DNA from: Rhizobium sophorae | GTDB lineage: Bacteria > Pseudomonadota > Alphaproteobacteria > Rhizobiales > Rhizobiaceae | Direction: 5' to 3' | DNA length: 64,000 nt | NCBI RefSeq assembly: GCF_013087515.1 | Contig: NZ_JABFCN010000066.1 | Location: forward strand, 124,001-188,000 | Part shown: piece after piece, positions 34,662-45,300 of the stretch | Layout: each line of letters opens with the position of its first letter | Numbering within the stretch: position 1 is the stretch's first letter | Notes under the pieces: model-generated | The model's input: the letters and a program-made list of their open reading frames with translations, nothing else | Told to the model about the DNA's origin: nothing | Databases searched by the model: none | Program-made: the position numbers and the translations under genes

Positions 34662-35720
34662 ATGCAATTCGTATTTGACGGTCACAACGACGTTCTCCTT
34701 CGACTCTGGACACATTCAAAAGACGGCAGCGACCCGATCGCGGAATTCGCAGACGGCACGACGGTCGGCCATATCGATGCGCATCGGGCGAGAGAGGGCG
34801 GTCTTTCAGGCGGTCTCTGCGCCATCTACATTCCCTCGGGCGATCTCGTCTTCGCCGATCCGGATGCCGATGGCCGCTATGTGACGCCGATGGCGGCCCC
34901 TCTCGATCCGCTGCCTTCCCTTGCCATCGCCAATGAAATGGCGGCCATCGCGCTGCGGCTCGATCAGGCCGGCGCCTGGCGGCTCTGCCGGACGGTGAAG
35001 GATATCCGCGGCGCCATGGCGGACGGCATTTTCGCCGCCGTCATGCATATGGAAGGCTGCGAGGCAATCGGCGCCGATCTCGCGGCGCTCGAGGTATTCT
35101 ATGCGGCAGGGCTGCGGTCGCTCGGGCCGGTCTGGAGCCGACACAACGTGTTCGGTCACGGCGTGCCCTTCGCTTTCCCGATGTCACCGGACACGGCGCC
35201 CGGCCTTACCGATGCCGGCTTCGCGCTGGTCAGGGAATGCAATCGCCTCGGTATCTTGATCGACCTTGCCCATATCACAGAGAAGGGTTTCTGGGACGTG
35301 GCGAAGAAGACGGACCAGCCGCTGGTCGCCAGCCATTCCAATGCCCACGCCCTGACGCCGGTCGCGCGCAACCTGACGGACAGGCAGCTCGATGCGATCC
35401 GCGAAAGCCGCGGGCTGGTCGGCATCAATTATGCCACCGCCATGCTGCGCGCCGACGGCCGCTCGGACAGTGATACGCCGCTTGCCGATATGATCCGCCA
35501 CATCGACTATCTTGTGAACCGCATCGGCATCGACTGCGTGGGGCTCGGATCGGACTTCGACGGGGCCACCATTCCCGAGGAAATCGGCGATGCAGCCGGC
35601 AATCAGAAGCTGATTGCCGCTCTCAGAGAGGTTGGCTATGGTGAAGCCGATCTCACGAAACTTGCCCGTGAAAATTGGCTTCGCATTCTCGCACAAGCTT
35701 GGCGGGAGGGTCACGCCTAA
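34662..35720 (+). CDS. Membrane dipeptidase (M19, renal dipeptidase family)
   Basis: 352 aa. Zinc-dependent dipeptidase. Metal ligands appear in FDGHNDVLLRLW (HxD), HMEGCEAIG (Glu), ILIDLAHITEKGFWD (His) and VASHSNAHALTPVARNLTD (His). The end, GLGSDFDGATIPEEIGD, contains the conserved Asp. AGGAAG precedes the ATG at 34662. It sits directly before the peptide ABC transporter, suggesting that imported dipeptides or D-amino-acid peptides are its substrates. Confidence 0.93.
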   Translation: MQFVFDGHNDVLLRLWTHSKDGSDPIAEFADGTTVGHIDAHRAREGGLSGGLCAIYIPSGDLVFADPDADGRYVTPMAAPLDPLPSLAIANEMAAIALRLDQAGAWRLCRTVKDIRGAMADGIFAAVMHMEGCEAIGADLAALEVFYAAGLRSLGPVWSRHNVFGHGVPFAFPMSPDTAPGLTDAGFALVRECNRLGILIDLAHITEKGFWDVAKKTDQPLVASHSNAHALTPVARNLTDRQLDAIRESRGLVGINYATAMLRADGRSDSDTPLADMIRHIDYLVNRIGIDCVGLGSDFDGATIPEEIGDAAGNQKLIAALREVGYGEADLTKLARENWLRILAQAWREGHA

Positions 35721-35818
35721 AGCGCCGCGCGCGCCTCTGGACGCGCTGAGAAGGCACCATAGTTTTCATGGGTATGACCGCAAACGCTTCGTAATCAATC
35801 AAAACAGGGGAACAAACT

Positions 35819-37462
35819 ATGATGATGACCAAGCTCCACCGCAATTTCCGTATGCTTTCCGCGGGAGCTGCACTTTCACTGCTGATGATGGCCGCACCCT
35901 CGGCCTTCGCCGAGACGCCGAAAGATACGCTGGTCGAAGGTTTCGCCATCGACGATATCATCACGATGGATCCGGGCGAGGCTTTCGAGCTTTCGACCGC
36001 CGAAATTACCAGCAACAGCTACAGCCTGCTCGTCCGTCTCGACATGGACGACACGTCCAAGGTGAAGGGCGATCTGGCCGAAAGCTGGAGCGTTTCCGAT
36101 GACGGTCTCACCTATACGTTCAAGCTGAAGTCCGGCCTGAAATTCGCCTCCGGCAACCCGATCACCGCCGAAGACGTTGCCTGGTCGTTCGAGCGCGCCG
36201 TCAAGCTCGACAAGAGCCCGGCCTTCATTCTCACCCAATTCGGCCTGACCGGCGACAACGTCACGGAAAAGGCCAAGGCGGCCGATGCCGGCACCTTCGT
36301 CTTCACAGTCGACAAGGCCTATGCGCCGAGCTTCGTGCTCAACTGCCTGACGGCAACGGTGGCTTCCGTCGTCGACAAGAAGCTGGTGCTGGAGCATGTG
36401 AAGGCGATGACGCCCGATGCCGACCACAAATACGACAACGACTTCGGCAATGAATGGCTGAAGACCGGCTATGCCGGTTCCGGCGCCTATAAGATGCGCG
36501 AATGGCGCGCCAACGAAGTCGTCGTGCTGGAGCGCAACGACAATTATTATGGCGACAAGGCAAAGCTCAACCGCGTCATCTACCGCTACATGAAGGAAAG
36601 TTCTGCCCAGCGCCTGGCGCTCGAAGCCGGTGACATCGATATCGCCCGCAATCTCGAGCCGGGCGACATCGACGCCGTTTCGAAGAATGCCGATCTCGCG
36701 ACAACGAGTGCGCCGAAGGGCACGATCTATTATGTCAGCCTGAACAACAAGAACGAGAACCTGAAAAAGCCGGAAGTCCAGGAAGCCTTCAAATATCTGG
36801 TCGATTACGATGCGATAGGCGCAACGCTGATCAAGGGTATCGGCGAGATCCATCAGACCTTCCTGCCAAAGGGTCAACTCGGCGCGCTCGATGAGAATCC
36901 CTACAAGCTCGATGTCGCCAAGGCCAAGGAACTGCTCGCCAAGGCCGGTGTACCCGACGGTTTCTCGATCACCATGGACGTGCGCAACACGCAGCCGGTG
37001 ACCGGTATCGCTGAATCGATGCAGCAGACGCTGGCGCAGGCCGGCGTGAAGATGGAAATCATCCCCGGCGACGGCAAGCAGACGCTGACCAAGTACCGCG
37101 CCCGTACCCACGACATGTATATCGGCCAATGGGGTTCTGACTATTTCGACCCGAATTCCAATGCCGACACCTTTACCAGCAATCCTGACAATTCCGATGC
37201 CGGCACGGTGAAGACGCTCGCGTGGCGCAACAGCTGGGAAGCGCCGGAGCTCGACAAGCAAGCCAAGGCAGCACTTCTGGAACGCGACGCCGCCAAGCGT
37301 GCCGCCATATATCAGGACATCCAGAAGAAGTATCAGGCAAACAGCCCCTTCGTCTTCATCTTCCAGCAGACCGAGGTGGCCGGCTACCGCAAGAGAGTGA
37401 AGGACTTCAAGCTGGGTCCGAGCTTCGACACCAATTTCGTCGGTCCGATCGCCAAGGAATAG
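35819..37462 (+). CDS. Peptide ABC transporter substrate-binding protein (SBP family 5)
   Basis: 547 aa. Signal peptide (ending about residue 31, SAFAETPKD) and the DppA/OppA fold: LAESWSVSDDGLTYTFKLKS, GNPITAEDVAWSFERAV, SGAYKMREWRANEVVVLERN, WGSDYFDPNS. First of a five-gene transporter unit; ligand is probably a di- or oligopeptide given the dipeptidase upstream. Confidence 0.94.
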   Translation: MMMTKLHRNFRMLSAGAALSLLMMAAPSAFAETPKDTLVEGFAIDDIITMDPGEAFELSTAEITSNSYSLLVRLDMDDTSKVKGDLAESWSVSDDGLTYTFKLKSGLKFASGNPITAEDVAWSFERAVKLDKSPAFILTQFGLTGDNVTEKAKAADAGTFVFTVDKAYAPSFVLNCLTATVASVVDKKLVLEHVKAMTPDADHKYDNDFGNEWLKTGYAGSGAYKMREWRANEVVVLERNDNYYGDKAKLNRVIYRYMKESSAQRLALEAGDIDIARNLEPGDIDAVSKNADLATTSAPKGTIYYVSLNNKNENLKKPEVQEAFKYLVDYDAIGATLIKGIGEIHQTFLPKGQLGALDENPYKLDVAKAKELLAKAGVPDGFSITMDVRNTQPVTGIAESMQQTLAQAGVKMEIIPGDGKQTLTKYRARTHDMYIGQWGSDYFDPNSNADTFTSNPDNSDAGTVKTLAWRNSWEAPELDKQAKAALLERDAAKRAAIYQDIQKKYQANSPFVFIFQQTEVAGYRKRVKDFKLGPSFDTNFVGPIAKE

Positions 37463-37480
37463 TCCGGCAGGATTGGTCGC

Positions 37481-38548
37481 TTGAGCACCGTCGAAACAAC
37501 GCAGGAGGCGCGGCCCCGAAAGGGCCGTGCTAGGGCCTTTGCGAAGGCGCTAGGGCGGTTTCTGTTTGCCGCCGTAACCACCTATCTCGGCCTTCTGGCC
37601 GTCACCTTCTTCATCGGCCGCGTCGTGCCGATCGATCCCGTGCTCGCCATTCTCGGCGACCGCGCGCCCAACCACGTCGTCGAGCGCGTACGCCAGGAAA
37701 TGGGCTTCAACCTGCCGCTCTATCAGCAATTCTTTATCTATATCAAAGGCATCCTGTCCGGCGACTTCGGCAATTCAGTGCTGACGACCAATCCTGTCAT
37801 GGTCGATATCCGCCGTGTCCTGCCGGCGACAATCGAGCTCGCAACGTTCGGAACGATCATCGGCGCCGTCGTCGGCGTACCGCTCGGCGTTCTCGCCGCG
37901 GTGCGCCGCGGCAGCATCGTCGACCAGGTGGTGCGCGTCATCGGCCTCGTCGGCTATTCGGTGCCGATCTTCTGGCTGGCATTGATCTCGCTCGTCATCT
38001 TCTATGCGCGGCTGCGCTGGGTGGCTTTCCCCGGCCGCATCGACATCGTTTTCGAATATACGTTCACGCCGATCACCGGCCTTTACCTGCTAGACAGCGC
38101 CTGGCAAGGGCAATGGGACGTCTTCTATGATGTCTTCCGTCACATCATCCTGCCCGCCTCCCTGCTTGGCTATTTCTCGCTCGCCTATATCAGCCGCATG
38201 ACGCGCAGCTTCATGCTGAACGAGCTTTCCCAGGAATATATCGTTGCCGCACGCGCCAAGGGGCTTTCGGAAACGCGGGTGATCTGGGGTCATGCGCTGC
38301 GCAATGCCGCCGTGCCGCTCGTAACCGTGATTGCGCTTTCCTATGCCGGTCTGCTCGAAGGATCGGTGCTGACGGAGACCGTCTTTTCCTGGCCGGGCAT
38401 CGGGCTCTACATCACCAATTCGCTGCAGAACGCCGATATGAACGCCGTGCTCGGCGGCACGATCGTCATCGGCACGGTCTTCATCGGCATCAACCTTCTG
38501 TCCGATCTTCTCTATCGGACGCTCGATCCGAGGACGCGAAACCGATGA
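37481..38548 (+). CDS. Peptide ABC transporter permease (DppB-like)
   Basis: 355 aa, six transmembrane segments. The typical N-terminus leads into VRQEMGFNLPLYQQFFIYIK, and the EAA-type loop is AARAKGLSETRVIWGHALRN. The proposed start is a TTG at 37481, 18 bp after the binding-protein stop, with a modest CAGGATT upstream. It overlaps the next gene by 4 bp. Confidence 0.94.
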   Translation: MSTVETTQEARPRKGRARAFAKALGRFLFAAVTTYLGLLAVTFFIGRVVPIDPVLAILGDRAPNHVVERVRQEMGFNLPLYQQFFIYIKGILSGDFGNSVLTTNPVMVDIRRVLPATIELATFGTIIGAVVGVPLGVLAAVRRGSIVDQVVRVIGLVGYSVPIFWLALISLVIFYARLRWVAFPGRIDIVFEYTFTPITGLYLLDSAWQGQWDVFYDVFRHIILPASLLGYFSLAYISRMTRSFMLNELSQEYIVAARAKGLSETRVIWGHALRNAAVPLVTVIALSYAGLLEGSVLTETVFSWPGIGLYITNSLQNADMNAVLGGTIVIGTVFIGINLLSDLLYRTLDPRTRNR

Positions 38549-39480
38549 CGGTTCCCGCCACCCCATCCCAGCCAATGAGCCGCCGCGAATGGCTGCTTTC
38601 CGACCGGCCGCAATCGCGCCTGCAAGCCCGCCTCGGCCGTGCCTATGTCACCTGGCGGCAGTTCACGGCCAACAGGCTCGCCGTCGTCGGCCTGCTGATC
38701 ATCGTCGCGCTGCTGTTCATTGCCGCCTTTGCCGATGTGCTCGCCACGCACAATCCCGTTGTCGGCGATCTGCGCAATGCCCGCCTGCTGCCGCCCGGGA
38801 CGGGGGAATTCTGGATCGGTTCAGATGACCAGGGCCGTGATATCTATTCGCGGCTGATCTACGGATCGCGATTGACGCTGCTCGTCGTCGTGCTCGTCGC
38901 CGTCATCTCGGCGCCGGTCGGGCTGATCGTCGGTACGGTCTCCGGTTATGCCGGAGGCTGGGTGGATGCGACGCTGATGCGCATCACCGATATCTTCCTC
39001 GCCTTTCCGAAGCTGGTGCTGGCGCTCGCCTTCGTTGCAGCCCTCGGCCCCGGCATTCAGAACGCGATCATCGCCATCGCCATCACCTCCTGGCCGCCCT
39101 ATGCCCGTATCGCGCGCGCCGAGACGCTGACGGTCCGGCGTTCCGATTATATTTCGGCAGTGAAGCTGATGGGCGCCTCGCCTTTCCGCATTATCGTGCG
39201 CCATGTCATGCCGCTCTGCATTTCCTCGTTGATCGTGCGTGTGACGCTCGACATGGCGGGCATCATCCTGACGGCCGCCGGTCTCGGTTTCCTCGGCCTG
39301 GGGGCGCAGCCGCCGCTGCCGGAATGGGGGGCGATGATCGCCTCGGGACGGCGCTTCATCCTCGATCAATGGTGGGTCGCGGCGATGCCCGGCATCGCCA
39401 TCCTCATCGTCAGCCTCGGCTTCAATCTTCTCGGCGACGGCCTGCGCGACGCGCTCGATCCGAAGGAGAGCGGCCAATGA
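38545..39480 (+). CDS. Peptide ABC transporter permease (DppC-like)
   Basis: 311 aa. Cytoplasmic N-terminal segment, six transmembrane helices; WIGSDDQGRDIYSRLIYGSR is the family hallmark, and SAVKLMGASPFRIIVRHVMP the ATPase-contact loop. ATGA overlaps with both neighbours indicate coupled translation. Confidence 0.95.
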   Translation: MTVPATPSQPMSRREWLLSDRPQSRLQARLGRAYVTWRQFTANRLAVVGLLIIVALLFIAAFADVLATHNPVVGDLRNARLLPPGTGEFWIGSDDQGRDIYSRLIYGSRLTLLVVVLVAVISAPVGLIVGTVSGYAGGWVDATLMRITDIFLAFPKLVLALAFVAALGPGIQNAIIAIAITSWPPYARIARAETLTVRRSDYISAVKLMGASPFRIIVRHVMPLCISSLIVRVTLDMAGIILTAAGLGFLGLGAQPPLPEWGAMIASGRRFILDQWWVAAMPGIAILIVSLGFNLLGDGLRDALDPKESGQ

Positions 39481-40310
39481 CGACACTTCTAACCGTGGAC
39501 AAACTTAAGGTCAGCTACCCCACGCGCACCGGGATGATCGAGGCCGTGCGCGACGTCTCCTTCACGCTCGGCAAGGAGAGGCTCGGCATCGTCGGCGAAT
39601 CCGGTTCCGGCAAGTCGCAGACCGGCCGTGCAATCATGGGTCTGACGCCGAAACACGGCATCGTCACGGCCGAGAGGCTTAATTTCAATGGCATCGATCT
39701 CATCAATGCGTCTGCCGGTGAAAGGCGCAGGCTGCGCGGCAAGCGCATCGCCATGATCCTGCAGGATCCGAAATATTCGCTCGATCCCGTCATGTCGATC
39801 GGACGGCAGATCTGCGAAACGCTGCGCACGCATGAGAAGGTGGGCAAGGCGGAGGCGCGCGAGCGCGCTCTCGCCATGCTGGAAGCGGTGCAGATCCGCG
39901 ACCCGAAACGTGTCTTCGACCTGCATCCGCACGAGGTCTCGGGCGGCATGGGGCAGCGCGCGATGATCGCCATGATGCTGATTGCCGGGCCGGAATTGCT
40001 GATTGCCGACGAGCCGACCTCGGCGCTCGACGTAACGGTCCAACTCGACGTGCTGAGAATCATGGACAGGCTGGTATCCGAGCGCGGCATGGGGCTGATC
40101 TTCGTCTCCCACGATCTGAGGCTGGTCTCCTCCTTCTGCGACCGCGTCATTGTGATGTATGCCGGAAAGATCGTCGAGGAGCTGGCGGCCGGCGACCTCA
40201 AACATGCGCAGCATCCCTATACGCAGGGGCTGCTGAACTGCATGCCCGAGATCGGCGCGAACCGTCATCCTTTGCCGGTGCTCGACCGCAAGCCGGAGTG
40301 GGCGGCATGA
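39477..40310 (+). CDS. Peptide ABC transporter ATP-binding protein (DppD-like)
   Basis: 277 aa. Walker A GESGSGKSQTGRAIMG, signature VSGGMGQRAMIAMML, Walker B LLIADEPTSALDVT, H-loop VSHDLRL. The C-terminal oligopeptide/dipeptide extension is short (HPYTQGLLNCMPEIG). Start overlaps the DppC-like stop by 4 bp. Confidence 0.95.
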   Translation: MTTLLTVDKLKVSYPTRTGMIEAVRDVSFTLGKERLGIVGESGSGKSQTGRAIMGLTPKHGIVTAERLNFNGIDLINASAGERRRLRGKRIAMILQDPKYSLDPVMSIGRQICETLRTHEKVGKAEARERALAMLEAVQIRDPKRVFDLHPHEVSGGMGQRAMIAMMLIAGPELLIADEPTSALDVTVQLDVLRIMDRLVSERGMGLIFVSHDLRLVSSFCDRVIVMYAGKIVEELAAGDLKHAQHPYTQGLLNCMPEIGANRHPLPVLDRKPEWAA

Positions 40311-41056
40311 GCGCAGCTCTCGCGATCGACGATCTCAGCGTCATCTACGACCATTTTCATGCCTTGAAGAATGTCAGCATCACTGTCGAAGGCGGCGAAT
40401 CCTTTGGTCTCGTCGGCGAGTCCGGCTCGGGAAAATCGACCTTGCTGCGGGCCGTTGCCGGACTTGCGCCGATCAGCGGCGGCGCGATCAACATCGATGG
40501 TGAGGCGCTGAAGGGTTCGAATCGCAGCAAAACCTTCTATCGACGCGTGCAAATGGTCTTTCAGGATCCTTATGGTTCGCTGCATCCGCGCCAGACGATC
40601 GATCGGCTTCTGCTCGAACCGCTTGCGATCCACGGCATCGCCGATAGCGAGAAGCGTATCGCCCGCGCGCTTGACGAGGTCGGCCTCGGCAATGGTTTCC
40701 GTTTCCGCTACCCGCATCAGCTCTCCGGCGGCCAGCGCCAGCGCGTGGCGATCGCTCGGGCGCTGATCGTGGAACCGTCGATCCTGCTGCTCGACGAGCC
40801 GACATCGGCGCTCGACGCTTCGGTGCAAGCCGAGGTGCTGAACCTGCTGGAAGAGATCCGACGCGACCGCAAGCTCACCTTCGTGATGGTCAGCCATGAT
40901 CTCGGTGTCGTCACCCATATGTGTGAAAGGCTCGCCGTGATGCGCAACGGCGCCGTCGTCGAGCGGCTGAGCTCGCAAGAACTGGCGCAAGGCGCGGTTC
41001 AGGAGGAATATACGAGAAATTTGATGATCGCGAGCAAGGGTTTCGTCAAAGCCTGA
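40307..41056 (+). CDS. Peptide ABC transporter ATP-binding protein (DppF-like)
   Basis: 249 aa. Walker A GESGSGKSTLLRAVAG, Q-loop MVFQDPYGSLHPRQTI, signature LSGGQRQRVAIARALI, Walker B ILLLDEPTSALDAS. It pairs with the DppD-like subunit as a heterodimeric ATPase. The start overlaps by 4 bp. A short inverted repeat (41065-41084) follows, without a T run on this strand. Confidence 0.95.
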   Translation: MSAALAIDDLSVIYDHFHALKNVSITVEGGESFGLVGESGSGKSTLLRAVAGLAPISGGAINIDGEALKGSNRSKTFYRRVQMVFQDPYGSLHPRQTIDRLLLEPLAIHGIADSEKRIARALDEVGLGNGFRFRYPHQLSGGQRQRVAIARALIVEPSILLLDEPTSALDASVQAEVLNLLEEIRRDRKLTFVMVSHDLGVVTHMCERLAVMRNGAVVERLSSQELAQGAVQEEYTRNLMIASKGFVKA

Positions 41057-41218
41057 AAGGCAATCTTTTCAAATCATTGAAAAGAAAAGACCAGCGGCGA
41101 TGTTAAGGATAATGCTTCCCTAAAAGACGACCATTCAACTAGACTATTGACAGCTGCCTTGCTTCTGTCATGATCCCGTTAACGTTTGTTAGCTTTCGTG
41201 ATCGATGGAGGTTGAAGC

Positions 41219-41407
41219 ATGTTCTTTCTCGGTGGGATGACCATGGGCTACCTCGATCCTCCCATGAGAACCGATCGCCAAGAGCAGGCTTCGGTATCCC
41301 TTCCTGCGGAGAAGGACCGCCGGCTGATCGAGACTTCCTCCAACCCGCCTGAGAATGAGAGTGCCGTCGAGCGCTCGTGGATCTGGGCTTGGCGCACGCT
41401 CTGCTAA
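41219..41407 (+). CDS. Small hypothetical protein (62 aa)
   Basis: Starts at an ATG with a very good Shine-Dalgarno (GGAGG, seven nt upstream). Sequence begins MFFLGGMTMGYLDPPM, then is polar and charged, ending with the Trp-rich SWIWAWRTLC. No family recognised. The ribosome binding site and the position between two operons support expression; the coding assignment is moderate. Confidence 0.5.
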   Translation: MFFLGGMTMGYLDPPMRTDRQEQASVSLPAEKDRRLIETSSNPPENESAVERSWIWAWRTLC

Positions 41408-41534
41408 AAGGGCTGGTTGAATTTTCTCTTCCGTTCGCTCTGGACGGAAATTTATCTCTACCTACTTGATAGAGAAAATAAGAATATAAGCGCGAGCCGC
41501 ACAACCGGCCGCACGAGAACAACGGAGGCGACAT

Positions 41535-41699
41535 ATGGCAGATCTGGGTATTTCGCATACTCACGTGAACCAATACGGTTCCGTGGCGACGAAAAAGCCG
41601 CTCACAACGCGTCACCGGCTTCAGACGATGCTCCATGGAGCAATCTTCACGGCGGCATTCCTGTTCGTCGTGGCGATGGTTTGCGGCGTCGTCGGATAA
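41535..41699 (+). CDS. Small single-span membrane protein (54 aa)
   Basis: ATG at 41535 preceded by GGAGG at six nt. The product starts MADLGISHTHVNQYGSVATK and has one hydrophobic helix near the C-terminus (IFTAAFLFVVAMVCGVVG). It is below the length cut-off of many gene callers. No family recognised; inner-membrane location predicted. Confidence 0.6.
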   Translation: MADLGISHTHVNQYGSVATKKPLTTRHRLQTMLHGAIFTAAFLFVVAMVCGVVG

Positions 41700-42377
41700 T
41701 CCGGTCGATGATAAGCGTCGGCAGATACCGGCGCTGCGGCGGTTTTCGCCTTTATTGGATTCCGGAACGTTTGATTGTCCCGTCATTCTCCTGACACTCG
41801 CCGAATGGAGAGTGGTCATGAGAGCTATCTTGCTCCGGTGGTCGGCATTCCGATCCTCATCGTCCTTCTTCCATATTCTTTTCATACCATCTGAAGCGAT
41901 CGCATCGAACGTCTTCATGCGATCTGGCTGGGCTTCATATTTCCGCTGCGCACCTGGACGACCGCCATCAGCACTCCTGAGTCCGGCCGGACGAGATAGG
42001 TTTTGCCGGTGACGCCACACCCGTTCCTTCCCGAAATCAAAGAGCTCTCGCATTGCCGGAACCAGTGCCGGCATTTTGTCAATCCAGCCGCCCGGACCAG
42101 CGCGGGGGTACCGACTCCTGCCTCTTGACTTGAATTATTCCGATGATGGCCAAGTTTTCGCCATGGCTTTTGCGGAGAGGGTATCGATGGTCTCGATTAT
42201 CCGTTGGGCCGCGCTGAGACCGGGGCTTCGCCCGTTAGCATCGCTTGGCCGTAGCGTCATTTATCCCGATTCATCGATCTTCGAAGAATAGGGCTCCGTT
42301 CATGTAGCAGTCATGATAAGCAGTGCAAAAGGCTGAGCAAAACAGCCATAACTTCGTTTGGATCCAGAACCGAACCC
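41700..42377. other. Non-coding or undetermined region upstream of ndvB
   Basis: 678 bp without a supported gene. Short open frames exist on both strands: a 29-codon hydrophobic one starting about 41813 (+) and a ~40-codon one on the minus strand ending near 41917. None has both a good ribosome binding site and convincing composition. It should contain the ndvB promoter and leader. Confidence 0.4.
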
Positions 42378-45300
42378 ATGTCTATTTCTCATCTTTCTCC
42401 GAGCCTTCCGCGCGAACCCGAGACGAAGCAGATCGATCACAACGGTTCGATCCGCTCGACCTATCTGTCGAACGAGGACATCAAGGCGATGGGCGATGCG
42501 GTCGCCCGCAACGGCGTCGACAAGCTGCCGGCTTTCGCCCCCTTTGATTTCTTTGCTCGGCATAAGGAAAACGAGAAGGAAATCCTGCGCGTCTACCGGA
42601 CCACGGCGACCGACGTCGAGGCCGGCGAGACGATTACGCCGGCGGCAGAATGGCTGCTGGACAACCATTATATCGTCGAAGAGGCGATACAGGAGGTACG
42701 GCGCGACTTCCCCCGCCGCTTCTATCGCGAATTGCCGACCATGGTCGTCGGCGGCGTCGAGGTGCCGCGCACCCTCGTACTTGCCTGGCTCTATGTCGCC
42801 CATACCCACAGCACGATCTCACAGGAAAGTCTGACGGCGCTGGTTGACGGCTTCCAGGCCAGCGAGACGCTCAGGATCGGCGAATTATGGGCGTTGCCCT
42901 CTCTCGTGCGCTACGTGCTCGTGGAAAACCTTCGCCGCATTTCGAGCCGTGTCGAAGCCAGCCGCCGGCTGCGCCGCCGCGCCAACGAGGCAGCCGACGA
43001 ATTGGTGCGACTGACCGATCCGGCCGCGGCTGCCGCCTATCTGAAGACGTTGGAACCGCTTGCCGAGGACAATACTTTCTCGACGCAGTTCCTCTATCGC
43101 CTGCGCGACGGCTCGCAGACATCGAGCCTGGCGATCACCTGGCTCGACGAGCGGTTGGAAGAGCTCGGCCGCAACACGGAAGAGGCGACGACGGCCGAAC
43201 ACAGCCGGCTCTCTTCCGGCAATGTGACGATGGGCAACATCATCCGCAGCCTTCGCGAGATCGATGATGCCGAATGGTCGGTCTGGGTCGAGCAGGTCAG
43301 CCATGTCGACAAGCTGCTCTGGGAGCATTCGGATTACGGCATCCTCGATTCCGGCTCGCGCAACAAATACCGCAAGCAGATCGAGAAGCTGGCCAAGCGC
43401 TCGCCGCTGTCGGAAATGGAAATCGCCCAGCTGGCGCTCGACATGACCGATGCCGCCAAGGCCTCCGACGAGCCGCAGCCGCATGAACCCAATGTCGGCG
43501 GCTTCCTGTCGGGCGCGCAGCGGCCGAAGCTCGAGGCGCGGGCGAATTATCGCCCGACCGTCACCCAACATTTCGTGCGCGCCGTGCGCCGGTTCAACTG
43601 GCTGGCAATTGCGGTGCCCGTCATGCTGCTGACGGTCATCGCCATGGCGATCGTCGGCAAGTTCATGGCGAATGCCGGCATGGGTGCGTTTGAAATCGTC
43701 CTGCTGCTGATCATGTTCTCAGTGCCGGCGTCGGAGGGGGCAACAGGCCTCTTCAACACCTTGCTGTCCTTCTTCGTGACGCCGGCGCGCCTCGTCGGCT
43801 ACGAGTTCAAGGAGGGCATTCCGGAAGATGCGCGCACGCTGCTCGTCGTGCCCTGCCTGATCTCGAACCGCGACAGCGTCGACGACCACGTGCGCAATCT
43901 CGAGGTCCATTATCTCGCCAATCCGCGCGGCGAGATCTACTTCGCGATGCTCAGCGACTGGCCGGACAGCGACGTCGAGGAAACGCCCGCCGATCTCGAA
44001 GTTCTCGATTATGCGCGACGCGAAATCGCCAATCTCTCCGCCCGCTATGCCTATGACGGCAAGACGCGTTTCTACCTGCTGCATCGCCGCCGCCTCTACA
44101 ATCCCTCGGAAGGCGTCTGGATGGGCTGGGAGCGCAAGCGCGGCAAGCTGCATGAGCTGAACATGCTTCTGCGCGGCGACCGCGACACGACCTACCTGCC
44201 GGGCGCCAATGCTGTGCCGGCCAATGTGCAATATGTCATGACGCTCGATGCCGATACGCGCCTGATGCGCGATGCCGTCACCAAGCTGGTCGGTAAGCTC
44301 TATCATCCGATCAACCGCCCGGTCATCAATCCGAAAACCGGCCGCGTCGAAAGCGGCTACGGCGTGCTGCAGCCGCGTGTCACGCCGTCGCTGACGACGG
44401 GCAAGGACGCATCGGTCTTCCAGCGCGTCTTTTCGATCAACCGCGGCCTCGATCCATACGTCTTCACCGTTTCCGACGTCTATCAGGATCTCGCCGGCGA
44501 AGGCACCTTCACCGGCAAGGGCCTTTACCATGTCGACGCCTTCGAAGCGTCGCTGAAGGGCCGGATCGACGAGAACTCCGTGCTCAGCCACGATCTTCTC
44601 GAAGGTTCGATGGCGCGTTGCGCGCTCGTCACCGATCTCGAACTGGTGGAGGATTTCCCGATCCGTTATGAGGTGGAAACCTCGCGGCAGCATCGCTGGG
44701 CGCGCGGCGACTGGCAGCTTCTCCCCTACATGTTCAATCCGAAATACGGCGTCACGGCACTTGGCCGCTGGAAGATGTTCGACAATCTGCGCCGCTCGCT
44801 GACGCCGATCGCCTGGTTCTTCGCCTCCGTGCTCGGCTGGTATTTCATGGGTCCGCTCGGCGCGCTCATCTGGCAGATTCTGCTGATCTTCTGCCTCTTC
44901 GTCGCGCCGACGCTGTCACTCATCAATGGCATTATCCCGCGCACCAGCGATATCATCGCCCGCGCCCATCTCTATACGGTCTGGTCCGATATTACCGCCG
45001 CCAATGCGCAGGTTGCGCTGCGCATCGTCTTCATCGCCGATTCGGCTTGCATGATGGCGGATGCGATCGGTCGTTCGCTCTACCGCCTGTTCGTCAGCCG
45101 CAAGCTGATGCTGCAATGGCGGACCGCCGCCAGCGTTCAGGCCGGCGGCCAGGGCACGTTGATCTCCTACTACAAGGCGATGTGGCATGCACCGGCGCTG
45201 GCGCTGCTGGCGCTCGGTTTCGCAGCCCTTCCCGGCGACAACGCCTTCCTCGTCGGCATTCCCTTCGCGCTGCTGTGGATATTATCGCCGGTTGTCGCCT

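Noticed and set aside
35876..37261. Open frame of 461 codons on the minus strand
   Set aside because: Antisense to the peptide-binding protein, which has clear family motifs.
41065..41084. Inverted repeat as terminator of the peptide transporter operon
   Set aside because: The stem is AT-rich and the following bases on the plus strand are A-rich, so it is not a convincing terminator for that operon.
41139..42074. Open frame of 311 codons on the minus strand upstream of ndvB
   Set aside because: It overlaps two small plus-strand genes with good ribosome binding sites, has low-complexity Arg/Ser-rich sequence and no good start site.
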